Below are positions 43,253 to 55,598 of a stretch of DNA of 64,000 nt, one piece after another. Position numbers and translations under genes: made by a program. Location of the stretch: assembly GCF_964656455.1 (NCBI RefSeq), contig NC_135718.1:131423966-131487965 (forward strand), given 5' to 3'. Numbering within the stretch: the stretch's first letter is position 1; each line of letters begins with the position of its first letter. The notes under the pieces were generated by a model. That model did no database searches, had not been told where the DNA came from, and was given only the letters and a program-made list of their open reading frames with translations. Source of the stretch: Halichoerus grypus (lineage: Eukaryota; Chordata; Mammalia; Carnivora; Phocidae).

Positions 43253-46200
43253 CTGTAGAAGGATAAACACAAGAAGCCTTAGAATTACAGAGCTGGATGG
43301 GACCTGGGAGAGAGTCCAAGACCCCACTGAGAAGAGGGGGAGACTGAGTTCCCAGAGAGGAGAAAGGACTCATTTGGGTTCTATAATTAGAAAGGAGCAC
43401 AGCTGGGACTTGGAGCTGGGACTTGTCTGTGGGTCTTGTCTGTGACTATAGGGTCAGGGTAGGAGCTGAGGTTTGCTCCAAGTTGACTTTCGAGGTGTAA
43501 ACATAGTCAGGGACAGGACCAGCCCAAAGAGGACACGGTGTCTTTGTTCCCAAACCTAGACCTTGAATCCCCTAACGGATGGAGATCTAGAATGAGACAC
43601 TTCTATTGTCATGCAGGGAAAATAACTATGAGTCTAGGCCAAGTTCAGACCCCTTTGAGCCCCATTCTCATTTATGTCATAGATACGGGTACGCCCGGTC
43701 CTCTGGATTCTGTCCTCCTTCACGCCTCTGGGGCAGTGCCACTCATCTTGTCACTCAGGCGTTGAGCATGTGAGCGCTGACAGTGCCAGGCCATTGCTGG
43801 GGGCCTGGGAGGGCAATGAACCCGACCTCCCCGCAGGTACCATGGCATCAGCTCCGACTGCACGGAGGGGCAGCCACTGGGAACAGGGCACCCAAGTGTC
43901 CCCTTCCAGATGAATACTTGTTCTGTGTCCTCAGAGATTATACCCAGGGAATGCACCATCCTGCAGGGAAAAACTAATTTCTTTCTTGTGCGGTCAAAAT
44001 GGGAGAGTGCAGACTGATAAAATGTCTTCCAGACACAAGACTCTTTCTGCAGATTACATGGAGCTCCATAGGCCAGTAGGACAGCTTCCAGGGCGGACTC
44101 TGACCTCCTGCAGGACGCCCCACGTTCCGGCCTGGCACAGGCTGCACACTGTGGTGCCTTCAGCAGAGGCCATGGCATCACGGAAAGCAAGGTCAAAGCT
44201 CTAAGGAATCTTAGGGGCTATGGCACAGACGTGAAGCCGGGTCCACCGACTCTAAGACAGCCATCCTGCACCCTTGTGCAGTTTCAGCCAACAAACTCAA
44301 AGGCAAAGCTTAAGTGCCTACTCTGTAAAGCACTGTGAAATCTCCAGATTCTCTGGTTCCTTGTGCACCTCACCCATAGATGTGCTCGTGGATGCGGCTA
44401 CTCATAGCCCAAGCAAAGGGAAGACGCGGGGTCAGAACGTTTCAGTGAAGACATGAAGCACAGTGGTGAGAAGCTGAAGGCATCTGGGCCTGGACTGACC
44501 CATGTAGGGCAGAGAGGTGGGGGCAGGGGGGAGTACCTATAGGTGGAGGAAGGACCCATCCCAGCAACAAACAGAGTCTCCTTCATTTTCCCCACATTCT
44601 GGCCTGCTCCCCAGTTCTCAATACCAGGGAGCTGTGGAAGATGTGGGAAGTTGCTCTGGCTAAGGGGGTGGTGTTCACCCTACCCGCTCCCTAGATTAGG
44701 CCAGGAGCTGAGGGGTTCCATGAGTGCCTTCACCTGGGAAACATCTGTTTGATTGGGCCCCCTCGGAGCCAGGCCCGGTGCAGGGGCTGGAAATGTGGCC
44801 CGAGCACCACGGTCTGCAGAGGCTCCACCTCTCAGCCCTTGAGGGCACTGCATCCCGGCAGGAGCTCAGCTGACCTTCGGAGCGGGAGCAAGGGCAAGGA
44901 GACAGGCTCCAACCAGAGACTTAGGGACAAGAGGCCAGGAAACCAGTGTGCTATGGAGAGGAACTGGGTGTACTGGAAAGTAGGTTTAAAGTAATGGACC
45001 TCAGCCGCTCGAAGGGCCTCCAAGGGCTTCCAGTTTTCTGAGAGAGCACATTGTCTTGTGAGGTAACACGTTGCTCCTGCCCTCCTTGCTCAGAGAGGCC
45101 CTTGCTAATGATAAATCCGTCTCCACAGGGGACAGTCATATTTCACTAAGGCCACATAATATTTTTAAGTGTTTAAATTAAGTGCCTCAAACTTAAACGA
45201 TGGAAATTTTACATAAAAGCTACTCATGGCATCCGTAGGCTGGGTCGGAGCTGTAGCTGCCCCTTTGCGGGGGAGACAGGCACCACCTTTCATAATTCCT
45301 TCGCTCATCTGTTACCGGCCAGGCCCTGGGAAGCTTTAGAACCCTGTCCTAAGCTTGCTGTTCTCCCTTCCCTACTCCTTTCCACTCCCCTCCCCTATAG
45401 ACACACACTTGCCTTCATCAGGGGCATTCTTGTCCCACACAGACCACATCTGGACGCTGAAGAAGGGTGCCCAGCAGGCGATGTAGGCCAGCACAATGAC
45501 AAAAGTCATTTTCACGGTTTGGATCTTGGCCCTGGAGATGGTGCTGATGCTGCTGACTCGGGAAGGCAGCCCCAGTGTGGCTGCAGCTGGGCCAGGAGGC
45601 GAGGTCCTGTCCCAAGTCCTGCAGCCCCTTCCTTCCACCTTCCCGGCCTGGGTCTTGACTTTTAGGTTCTTACAGATCTCGTGGTAGATGAGGCTATAGC
45701 AGGCTGTGAGCATGGCCACGGGCAGGACAAAGATGGCCAGGGTGGTCCAGGTGATATAGACCCGAGGGCCCCAAGGGACGCGGAAGTCTGCCCAGCAGTC
45801 CAGCACCCCAGTGCCCTGGATCACCTCCCGCAAAGAAAAGATGAAGACCTGAGGCAGGCTGAGGACGGCAGCCAGCAGCCAGGGAGCAGCGATGAGCGGG
45901 TAGGTGGACTGGCTGGGCTGTTGGAGGCTGCGCAGGGGGCGACAAACAGCCAGGTAGCGGTCCAGCGTCATGGCCAGCAGCATGTAGGTGGAGGCGAACA
46001 TGCTGAGCACCTGCAGGTACTTGACGGCCCGGCAGAGGAGGTCAGGGCCCTGGAAGCGGTAGGTGATGTCCCACAGCAGCTGGGGCAGCACCTGGAATAG
46101 CGCCACACCCAGGTCAGTCAGGGCTAGGTGCAGAACAAACAGGTGCATGCGGGAGCGCTTGCGGTTTGGCTGTCCCAGGGTCAGCAGCACAGTCAGATTG

Positions 46201-46352
46201 CCCCCTGTCGCCAGCACCAGGACGGTGGCCAGGACAACGATCTCCACCTTGGCCAGCTCCTCATCCCGGCCCAGCCAGGGTGTGGTGGCATTGGGGGCGG
46301 ACAAGGTGCCCCGGGGAGTGGGGTTGGCAGCCCAGGCAGGCCCAGAATCCAT
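42930..46352 (-). CDS. AVPR1B: AVPR1B, arginine vasopressin receptor 1B (V1b/V3)
   Basis: AVPR1B is a class A Gq/11-coupled receptor for vasopressin at the plasma membrane. In pituitary corticotrophs it drives ACTH release. Two exons (46352-45413 and 43252-42930) give 420 codons (human 424). Visible landmarks are: an N-terminal NAT sequon at Asn21; GGN in TM1; LALTDL in TM2; the ECL1 WDITYRF block; the TM3 end DRYLAVC; the ECL2 cysteine in LDCWADF; TM6 CWAPFF; and, in exon 2, TM7 NPWVY followed by a palmitoylation-type CC and a Ser/Arg-rich C-tail. The intron falls after TM6 as in V1a and oxytocin receptors and starts with GC, not GT. The start was chosen at MDSGP because it matches the human N-terminus; an in-frame ATG 70 codons upstream (46562-46560) opens a low-complexity Ser-rich stretch that is probably 5' UTR. 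No frameshift or premature stop is seen. Confidence 0.97.
43253..45412 (-). other. AVPR1B: AVPR1B intron, GC-AG type
   Basis: The intron is about 2.16 kb and contains no young SINE. Its donor is AAG|GCAAGT and its acceptor CTACAG. I see no other gene or strong repeat in it. Confidence 0.85.
45413..46352 (-). CDS. AVPR1B: AVPR1B coding exon 1 (N-terminus to TM6/ECL3)
   Basis: The exon is 940 nt, 313 codons plus one base. It ends GATGAAG before the donor GCAAGT. Joining to ATTCAACC of exon 2 restores the conserved NAPDEDSTNVAF sequence across the junction. Confidence 0.95.
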
Positions 46353-46779
46353 GGCTGACTTTGCTGGGAGGGAAGGGGAGGAGGGAGAGAGAGGGACGGA
46401 CAGTGTGGGGGCAAGTGGAGAGGTTTGATGGCTGAAATGGAGTGGGAAGGTTTCAGATGGCGAGAAAGGAGAAGGGGGGGATGACAGGGAGAAAGTGAAA
46501 ATAGGGAGAAATAGAGAGGAGGAGAGAGAAAGAGATAAGGAAGGAGAAGATACTGATCGCACAATGGGGAAGGAAGCTTAGGCCCGAAGAGAAAGAGGGC
46601 TCAGGGAGGGAAACAGGGTGTCAGGAAAAGAAGAATGTTTGAGGCTGCGCAGGGTGAGGCTTCTGGAAGGGAAGGAAGCCTGGGGAGCTGCCACCACTTC
46701 CCAATCCACCCCAAATTCACTTTCTCCCAACTCTTCTGGAAGCAGAAAGCGAATGTCCCTAAGCCTGCTTGGAGGCGAG

Positions 46780-47250
46780 GTCGGGGCCATCGGCATCGCG
46801 GGCTGGGCTGGAAGCCCCAGCGAAGCCCGCGCGGCCCGGAGCCCTGACCAGCGGGGCGGGGAGCGCAGCGGCTGGAGCCGAGCGGGTTTTATGGGCTTGC
46901 AGCGGGAGCCCAGCGGCCTCTGGGCGCGCCGGTTGGCTCCTGCAGAGGAGGGCGGAGTGAGGCTCCCCCGCGCTCAGCCCGCAGGAGGACCGAGAGGCTG
47001 GGGAGGGGCGGAGGGGGGGTGGAGAGAGAAGGGACGGCGAGGCAGCGGAGCAGCGACCGAGACCCAGAGAAGCGGAAGACGCAGGCAAGCGCTCACAGGC
47101 CTGCCAGACCCCTGGACCCGCAGACAGATGACTTCATCTATGCTCGCACCCAGGAGCCCTCGGACCGTCTCCCAAGACAGGTGCACACGCAAGGAATAGG
47201 GGGTGGTCACTCCCGGGGGCGGGGCCCCTAAGGCCAGCAGCACTGTTGGG
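46780..47250. promoter_or_regulatory. AVPR1B: CpG-rich block upstream of AVPR1B, probable promoter region
   Basis: This stretch is GC-rich with dense CpG (for example around 46795-46960 and 47030-47110), unlike the AT-rich surroundings. On the minus strand a CATAAAA element at about 46887-46893 could act as a TATA box with a start site near 46.86 kb, giving a 5' UTR of about 0.5 kb. This is an inference from composition and position. Confidence 0.5.
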
Positions 47251-47380
47251 AGTGTCCCCTGCCCCGGGCTTCCTGTTAGCCAGGGAAGGGTCCAGAGTCT
47301 GCAGGGGTGGCCAGGTGGGCAACGTGGAGCCCCTACACGGAGCCCTCGAGCCCTTGGCCGCGAAGTCTGACCACAGCCAC

Positions 47381-47453
47381 TGGTGGGAGACTTGGAGCCA
47401 TAAGGCAGGAAGGTGAGAGTCTGGTGGGAGACTTGGAGTCATAAGGCAGGAAG
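47381..47453. repeat. 41-bp tandem duplication upstream of AVPR1B
   Basis: TGGTGGGAGACTTGGAG-C/T-CATAAGGCAGGAAG occurs at 47381 and again at 47422, with one visible mismatch. Confidence 0.85.
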
Positions 47454-47639
47454 AAAAAGCGAGGACCCGTGTGGAGAGGGAGCGGTGGTGGAGATAGGAC
47501 AGAGGCGCGGGTGGAAGGGGCTGGACCTGGAAGCCCTGGGGCTCTGGGTGGGAGCGGCCCACGGGAGGAATTCCACTATGTGTGTCCCCAGAAGTCTTAA
47601 CCTGCCACCTCCCCACAGTGTTTCATGGGCCAAATGGCA

Positions 47640-47760
47640 AAGGCGGTTAACCACCCTGTGGGGATAGAAAACAGGCCCAGAGAAGTGGCGTGACTTGCTC
47701 TAGAAGATCACAGAACCAGTATGCAGGAGACGCTGGACTCACGCGAGCGGTGTGCCTGTC
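47640..47760 (-). repeat. MIR fragment
   Basis: TGTGGGGATAGAAAACAGGCCCAGAGAAG and GACTTGCTCTAGAAGATCACAGAACCAG fit a degraded MIR complement. Confidence 0.6.
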
Positions 47761-48329
47761 CGAGAGGGGACCTTACTAACGCCCAGTATGTGAGAGGCAC
47801 TGGTGCTCAGGGACAGATAAATACACGAGGTGGATTATTGGGATTCTCTCTGGAACAGATTAAAAGTTCTTTAGGAGTGACAACAGCATAGTCCTCCACC
47901 CTCAGGAAGCACAGGGTCCATCATTGCAGAGGTCCTCTTGTCTCTCCCTTGAATCGAACCAGATGCCCCTTTACAGTGTCACCCACCCACCCACGCAATT
48001 AACATCATCTCTTGAAGAGATTACCTCCTAAACACCTACACATTCCTCTCCACTTCATCCCACTGCCAAGTTCAAACACCATCTCTCCCCCAAAATACTG
48101 TAGCGTCCTCTTCTGCACTTCAGCCGAGGCTCCACCTTCTCGAGGATTTTGCTCTCTATGAATGATAATTTTAAGTCTTTCTACTGGTTCATTCCCATCC
48201 ACAGGCAAACAAAGTCTAGTGTTGTCCATTAAAAAAAAGTCATAACCCTCCTCAGACACTATACCCCACCTCTAGCCATCTCTTCCCGTTCACAGCAAAA
48301 TTTCTATAAAGGACTGTCTAGCTGGTCTC
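47761..48329. other. Intergenic sequence, nothing recognised
   Basis: No gene is seen. The minus frame 48005-48259 is open but unsupported. Confidence 0.4.
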
Positions 48330-48582
48330 CATTTTCTCGTTCCCATTTATTCCTTGATATATTCATTAAAATTATGTATATTTACACATTTTTAAAACAT
48401 TGTGTATTACATAAATGATACCATAACGCACTTTTTAAATTCTAGTTAATCTTTGAGATCTATGATCGTACAAAGGATAGATCTAGTTCATTCAGTTTAA
48501 TTACTGCATGGTATTCAAACATGTGAATATAACATATTTTATTTATCCTGAACCCTATATTTATCATTGAGTTTAGTTTCAG

Positions 48583-48602
48583 CTCTCTCTCTCTCTCTCT
48601 CT
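48583..48602 (+). repeat. (CT)n microsatellite
   Basis: Ten CT units are followed by a T run. Confidence 0.9.
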
Positions 48603-50832
48603 TTTTTTTTTGTTATTTTTTAAAATGCTACAATGAATATTCTTATGTATGCCTCCTTGTGTTCATGTTCATGTGTGAAAATTTTCTGGGGTGTACATCC
48701 AGAAGTATATGCTGGGTATTGGTATTCTTGGGTTATACAATGTATGAATTTTCAGTTAGGTAGGCCCATATCCTAACTTTTATCTCTAAATTCATTGTAT
48801 TGATTTATTCTCCCACTGGCTGCACATGACTTTCCTGACATCCTCATGGTCAGACTTTTTAATTTTCACCAGTCTGATTGGTGTGAAACAGAATCTCATT
48901 TTGCTTTTATTTTTTCTCTGATCCCTAGTTATTGGGGGTATCTTTCCATATATTTATTTGTTGTTTGGGTTTCCTCTTCTGTGGATTGTTCATATCCTCT
49001 GCATAATTTTTGATTAGGTCATTTTTCTTGCTGATTTGTAGAATTTCTTTATACATTCTGATATGAACTTTTATGTGTTCTGATATGTCGCAGATATTTT
49101 CTTCTATCTGCCACTTTTAACTTTGTTTATGGGGTCATTTGTGATACCGAAAATTTAAATTTTAATGTTATCAATACTTTCTTTAATCGTTTCTGCTTTT
49201 CTGTTTTGTGTTCCCTATCTTGAGAACAGAGATATCTCCTCTATATTTCTTTCTAACATGTTTAACATTTGTTTTTCATATTTATGTCTTTAATCTACCT
49301 GGAATTCATTTTTGTGTATGTGTCAGGTAAGAACCTAACTTCATTTTTTTCCCTACATGGCAAACCAATTTCTTCATTTATTGAGTAGTACATCATTTCT
49401 CAACTGTCACCTGTATAATAAATATATCAAGTTCACAATACGTATGAGCCTATCTCTGGGATCTCTGTTCTGTGCCATTAGTTTATTTTCTATCCCTTCT
49501 CTAATATTTCACTATTTTAGGTACTAAGGCTTTATAATAAACCTTAATATATGGTAAAAACAAGCCTTCCTCTTTTTCTTATTTTCAAAATGCTTTTCAC
49601 AGTTTTAAAATAGTGAAATTGATATCAGTTTGTCCAGTTCCGCAAAAAATTCTGTTAAGCTTTTGGCTGGAAGCATTGAATTTAGAGAATAATTTGGGGA
49701 AAATTCATGTTTATGATTTTAATCAGATCTACTCTTATGTCCTTCAATAATGTTTTATAATTTTCTTCATAAATGTCCCATCTTTTGATAGAGTCCTTTC
49801 TCTATACCTAACAGTTTCTGTTGCCATTATATACAGAATTTTGTTTTATCACATTTTCTGGTTAGTTATGGCCAGCGTATGGGAACAATATTGATTTTTG
49901 TGTCTTGCTCTTATATTCAGCAATTTTGCTACACACTCTTATTAGTAAATTATTTTGGATTATCTGTGCATTTAATATTGTCTGCAAACAATGATCCTTC
50001 TTTGTCTTTTATTCCCAGTCCATTTCTTTTTCTTGCCTTATTGTAATGGCTAAGACTCTACCACGAATTTGAAGAGCAGGCGTCATTGATATTTCTGACT
50101 TTAATGAGACTGCTTCTAAAATTTCACCATTAAGTAGTGTATTTATGGTGGTCTTCTGCACTTTTAATTTTTAAATATACTTATTTTTACATGTACATAG
50201 TATAAAAAGCCAAATGATTCTACAGCAATTATGAAAGAAAAACAACCCCCCCAAAACTGTTCTATTTTTTAACTCCCTAGAGGTAGTAACTTTCTTCTAT
50301 TTTTAAAGTTTTTTTATTAAAATTTTTTTAACTATATACAAAAGTACAGAGAACAGAACTTCATAGGAGAACATAGTTGTTTCTCTTTCCCTTTTGCAGT
50401 TGCTTGTCACTCCAATTTGTGGACTTACCATACTTTATTCATCCAGTCCCCTTTGGTGGGGATTTTGGTTGTATCCAGTCTTGATATTACAAGTAATGCT
50501 TCAATAAATTGCCTTGTATATATTTCCTTCTACACTTTGCCAGTATATCTTTGTGGTAGGCTTCTAGAAATGAGATTGCTGGGTTAAAGGGTATCTGCAT
50601 TAGTAGTTTTACTATATATTGCCAAATTCTCCTCTCTAGGGACTGGACCAATTGCATTCCCACTAGGAATATATGAGGGTACCCATTTCCCCATAGTCTT
50701 GCCAACAGTGTGTTCTTAAATTTTGGATTTGTGCCAATCTGATAAGATAAAAATAGTATCTCAGTATAGTTTTAATTTGTGTGCCTTTTATTATGAGTGA
50801 GGTTGAGCATCTTAATGTCAAGAGCCATTCTT

Positions 50833-51054
50833 TTTCTTTTTTTAAAGATTTATTTATTTTATTTTAGAAAGGGAGAGAGAGAGAGAGTGCGTGCATGTGC
50901 AAGCAGGGGGAAAAGGCAGAGGGAGAGGGAGAGAAGCAGACTCCCCATTGAGCACAGAGCCCTGGAGCAGGGCTCAGTCTCACAACTCTGAGATCATGAC
51001 CTGCGCCAAAATCAAGAGTTAGATGCTCAACTGACTGAGCCACCCAGGTGTCCC
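50833..51054 (-). mobile_element. CAN-SINE with exact 17-bp target duplication
   Basis: TTTAAAGATTTATTTATTTT to CTGAGCCACCCAGGTGTCCC. TGTCAAGAGCCATTCTT is identical at 50816-50832 and 51055-51071. Confidence 0.97.
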
Positions 51055-51330
51055 TGTCAAGAGCCATTCTTACTTCTTTTTCTAATGATTATTGATATCT
51101 CTAGTGAATTTTTCTGTGATTGTTGGTCTTTTCATTTTCTCTTTTGGAAACTTTATATACTTTGGTAATGAATCTTTGTCTGATATTTAAATTTCAAATA
51201 TTTTTTCTTGTTTTGTCATTGATCTTTTCACTTGATTTGTGGTATTTCTTGACAGAGGCCACCTTTTAAAACTCATTATTAGATTTCTTTGCTATCAACC
51301 TCTGTATTTCTAAATAACAAACATACACTG

Positions 51331-51770
51331 CTACTTCCTCAGTTTTGGGTTTTAAGCATTACCTATTGGCCTTCCCTTTGGTAGGTGAGCATATAGTACC
51401 CTTTTGTCGTACTCATCATCCATCAGGCTCTGGCCTTTCTGCCTGCCTGGGTAACCCTAGATTCACAGTCCCATAAAAGTCTAGATGGAGGAAATGGTCT
51501 AGGGAAGATGGGCCATTACTGGGACTAATGCGTCTTTTACAGCCGGGAGCAGGCCTTGCTGTTTCCACTGTCTTCTGTTAAGTTGGTTTAACTCCAAGAT
51601 TGATGGAGAGCCAATGAGTAAAAGGGGTGGATGTAGAGGACAGGAGGATGGACTAATCAGTGTTGATTTCAGGGACTCCCAGAAAGTCTCTACTCATTCC
51701 TCTTGCCATAAAATAGCTTGTACAGTCACAGAATGTTGGAGTTGAAAGGGACTTATATTTTGGTTCAGGC
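51331..51770. other. Intergenic sequence, nothing recognised
   Basis: No coding or repeat signature could be supported. Confidence 0.4.
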
Positions 51771-51774
51771 CAAG

Positions 51775-51965
51775 AGGCTGAGGAGTGATGGAAAGGACCT
51801 CAGAGACTATCAAGTTCCATTCTCTCATTTTCCAGAAGAAAGTCCAACCTGAAAGCCAAAGACGCAAGTGAGGTTCTCAACATCACATGGATATCGGAGG
51901 TGAGAGTCAGGACCCAAACCCACCCATGTGTTCCTTGCTCTTTTCCCCATTACCTCCTCAGGCAG
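51775..51965 (-). repeat. MIR-type element
   Basis: GGACCTCAGAGACTATCAAGTTCC, TCATTTTCCAGAAGAAAGTCC and CACATGGATATCGGAGG..GACCCAAACCCACC resemble the MIR complement. Confidence 0.55.
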
Positions 51966-54900
51966 TCTGTATGTGAGAATCTCCTGAACAAAGTGTAAAA
52001 TGCCCAGGGCTCATCCACAGAGATCTGATCCACTGCTGTGAGGCAAAAGTTTCAGCACTGAAACTAATAAGGCCAACTCAGTGCTTTGTGTATAATAGAA
52101 GCTCAATAAACTTTTGTCACATGTGAATTCACAATTTAATGGGCACAAATGAGTAAATGAAATATCCTTGCTAGTTAATGTTCCTTCATTTTTTTTCCAA
52201 CTTTACTGTAGAAAATTTTAAATATTCACAAAAGTAGAAAGAGGAGTATAATGATGTGCATAGTATATAATCTGCCTTTTGACAGGTTTTCTGGAGAGTA
52301 GAGGAAGGAGTGACTGTAATCCCACTGAGAATTCCAACAGCCCCACGAGGCCAGGCTCCGGTTACCTGTGTGCAGCGTCTTTAGGAACCTCTCAGACCAC
52401 ATCCCACTGAACACATGGCTGTGAGAGGTGCAGATGAGGGCATCCAGTGCCCATGAGTGCTCCCCATGCCCAGCTCCAGGGAAGAGCTCAGCTCCAAAGG
52501 AGGAGAAGCCAAGTTAGTGCCGGATGGTGCCGCTGGTGCTGGGATTGAGTCTCCAAAGGGTGCTTAGCTCTCTGGCATGGCTTCTTAGAACAGGAGATGA
52601 CTCTATTCTGCTCAAATAGCACCGCCCTTGACTCCCTTTGCAGGATGATTGAAACTTCTCCTATTAGTTATCATCAGTCCATGAGAAAGTTTTAGTCTTT
52701 CTTTTAAGCTCATTGTAGCTATCAGATCTCCATTAAGTTTTCTTGGAATTTAATAAAATGATGGCAGTGACTCCCAAAGAATCAAGTTCACAACATAGCT
52801 TCCAAGTTTCTGGGAATGCTGGTCCCCTGCTGACTTAGTAGGCTTGAGTGCTTAAAGCTAGGAGCCCTAGAGAGAGTGGCCCTGGGGTGGGGACAGAAGC
52901 AGGGAGGGGCACAGCTGCTGAGCCCGAGAGGGGGGGATGTTGGGGGACAACTGCCAAGTGCCATTTGCTCCTCCAGTGCTCCCCCCTGCCCTGCCCCAGA
53001 GAAGGTGTCAAGATGCATCCTTAGGAAGGCCCATGTACCTGCCCCACCACCTGATTCAGCTTACATGCAAGGAGGGGCGGGTTGTGCTCAGGACCCTCAC
53101 AAGCCTGTTTCTGGAGATCTGCACTTCTTTTTCCTATCCTTCTTGCCCCACCCTCCCTCCACATTCCCAGTGTACTAACACCATGCCCAGCAGCCCAGGG
53201 ATCCCCACCCCACGGCTTTACTGCCCAGGTTGGGTTGGTGGATGGGTAGACAGTAGCCCACATTAGAGACACTCCTCTCCATTTATCTTCTCACTCATCA
53301 ACACTTCCCTATTGTGTGCACCCACCGGTAGGTGGGCGGTTGGGGGAGCTCGGTCACATTGCTAATGTGTACAGGTAGGCAGTGTGAAATGACCAAGGGG
53401 TCTATTACTCATCCTCGATAATAGTATCCCCAGCTCTTACCATGGTTCTTGGCACATGGTGGGTGCTCAACAAACACTTGCTGGAAAGATGGATCAGGAA
53501 AGATCATTGTCTCTAAAGCTGGGAAACACAACTCTTCCCTTGTTACCGTCAGTGGTTCGGCGAGAGCCTGTGATGAGGTCACCTCTTCACTCTGCCTCAA
53601 TTTCCTCTCACGTAAGCTGGGGTGGTTGGATCGGTTGAGCTCTAGGTAACTGCAGTGCCTCTCTCATGATTCTCTGGTGGAACAATTCTTCCCTATCCTC
53701 ATCCATGCTGAGCTATTAAAGCTAAATACTACCCCTCTCAGGAGATAACTTATATTTAAAACAGGCCATCTGAAAAACAGTACCTAACCCAAGAAAGAGC
53801 TCTGATTCTGAAAATTCAGAGCCAAGGGGCCAGAAAGTTCAAAGTCATGGGCCAGATTAGTTTTGTGGGGACAGATCCTGAGCCTGAGTCCCAGTCAGCA
53901 GCTGGTCTTGGCAGTTGCCCCATAGAGGACGTCTGCCTGCCACACATGGGACAGACTGCAGGGTACTGTGGGAACGTGAGGTGACAGAACTCATCCTGAG
54001 AGGCCATGCCACTCTATAAGATGTCGCCCACACTGGCTCTCACCCATGTCCCCTTCCCAGAGTCAGACCTAAATTCACACCTGGTTTGAACATATTTCAT
54101 TCTGGTCACCGTGGAGGCCGAGCTGAAGGAAAAACTGCAAGATGCAAAATGAGCATTTAGCAGGCTCGACACTGGAGCCAGGGTGACCGGGACTGAGTGA
54201 GGGCCTGTGGACGTCACACAGTGCGTGGGGTCGGCGTTCAGGCAATCTTCTCTAGATCCGGAGGATCAGGTGGTTCGGCTGCTACCAGGTCCTGACCAGA
54301 TTTACAAGATAACCCTTCTCAGTTCGTCGTCTATAGACCTCCAGGCACCACAACGTGCTGGGGGTACTTGCCCGGAAATACAAGGCAGCTTCCTGACTTC
54401 AGCCTGGTCCTACCAGCTGAGAGTCTCTGGGGATAAGTAGGCGGTTGCATTTGAAATAAGTTCCCCACCGAAGTCTGAGAGTCACCAGGACATCGGAAAT
54501 AACAAGAAGTGTAGTTTATGTCTTAGGCAGCTTGCCACGCAGGTGGAAATGGCCCCAAAGCAGGAAGGAAGTATAATCACCGTGTGTTTTAGAAAGATGA
54601 CTCTGGCAGCAGTTGCCCAGGATGGCCTTGTGAGGGATGCTGGAGGCAGGAGGTCTGATCGGAGGTGTTGGCCGTACGCCTGGCTGGAGGTGAGCGCAGG
54701 GGCGCTGCAGAGGAGGGACAGGTGCCACATGTCAGCCCCCGTCATAGATGTGGCTTTTTTTTTTTTTTTTTATGGTAGGCCGTCACTAATTCCTTTTGGA
54801 CGCTGGAAAGCTGTAGATGACAAACAAATAAAAACAGTCCGAAAAAAACTATTCCATTTATGCTAGCAGAGGCCCCAAGCCCTGAAAAGAGGATGGATGG

Positions 54901-55598
54901 TCTGCCTTCTCTGAGTATAACTCAAAATAAAACAACACTGAAGGTTCACATGGATGTTGACATTTAAAAAGATTCTTTCTGGATACATTCATTAGAGCTG
55001 CGCTTTTCTTATCTTTTTGGTTTCTGCTTTGCCGGGCCCTAAGTATGGGCTTAGTCTTTCTGTGAGGTTATCAGAACCAGCGAGGGAGGCAGGGTGGGTG
55101 GAAGGAAGTCAGGAGGTACTTTGGGAGGGGTTGGGGGTGATGGGCTTTGAGGCAGATTTGACATGGGATGATGAACATGGGATGAGAGCAAGAATGAGGG
55201 CAGTCCTTGCGGGAGGTCAGACTGACCGGGGAAGAGAAACTGCAGCTTCTGGATGGAGCTGAACTGTTCTAGAATCTAGAAAATTGAGCTGGGTAAGAAA
55301 TGGGAACATCCCTCCAGAGTGGGGACAGGCGGTCTCTGATCGTGAGTTCCAATGCTGTCTGCGTGGGTGCACGGGCTCTGAGACCTCAGAAAAATGCACC
55401 CCTTGGCTCAGGGGAGAGGTCGGGAAAAGCCACAGGCTACCATGAAGCCAAATGAGCAGCTGAAAATGGACACGGTTAGCCATCTTTAGACACTGATTTT
55501 AGACCATGCAATGAGCCTGAGTTGGAGATCCAAATACCCATCAGTATCTATCAGTATTTATCTATCCTATCAATATCTAAAAGGTCCTGTTAAGTCCT
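51966..55598. other. Intergenic sequence with few repeats
   Basis: An L2-3'-like end (CTTACCATGGTTCTTGGCACATGGTGGGTGCTCAACAAACACTTG) is at 53436-53482 and a 19-T run at 54753-54771. No exon could be supported. Confidence 0.4.

Larger units (their letters stand above)
48330..51330. mobile_element. Ancient L1-derived block, about 3 kb, with one SINE insertion
   Basis: This A/T-rich stretch holds phrases common at L1 3' ends: ACTGGCTGCACATGACTTTCC, CACCAGTCTGATTGGTGTGAAACAG, ATTGCTGGGTTAAAGGGTATC, CCACTAGGAATATATGAGGG. All frames are broken. A (TC)n run is at 48583-48602. A CAN-SINE splits it at 50833-51054. Confidence 0.6.

Noticed and set aside
45681..46100. Plus-strand 139-codon frame across AVPR1B exon 1
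   Set aside because: Antisense shadow of a GC-rich GPCR exon.
46618..47243. Frames of up to 193 codons in the CpG-rich block
   Set aside because: Open frames are expected by composition in CpG-rich DNA; no conserved protein or splice support is seen.
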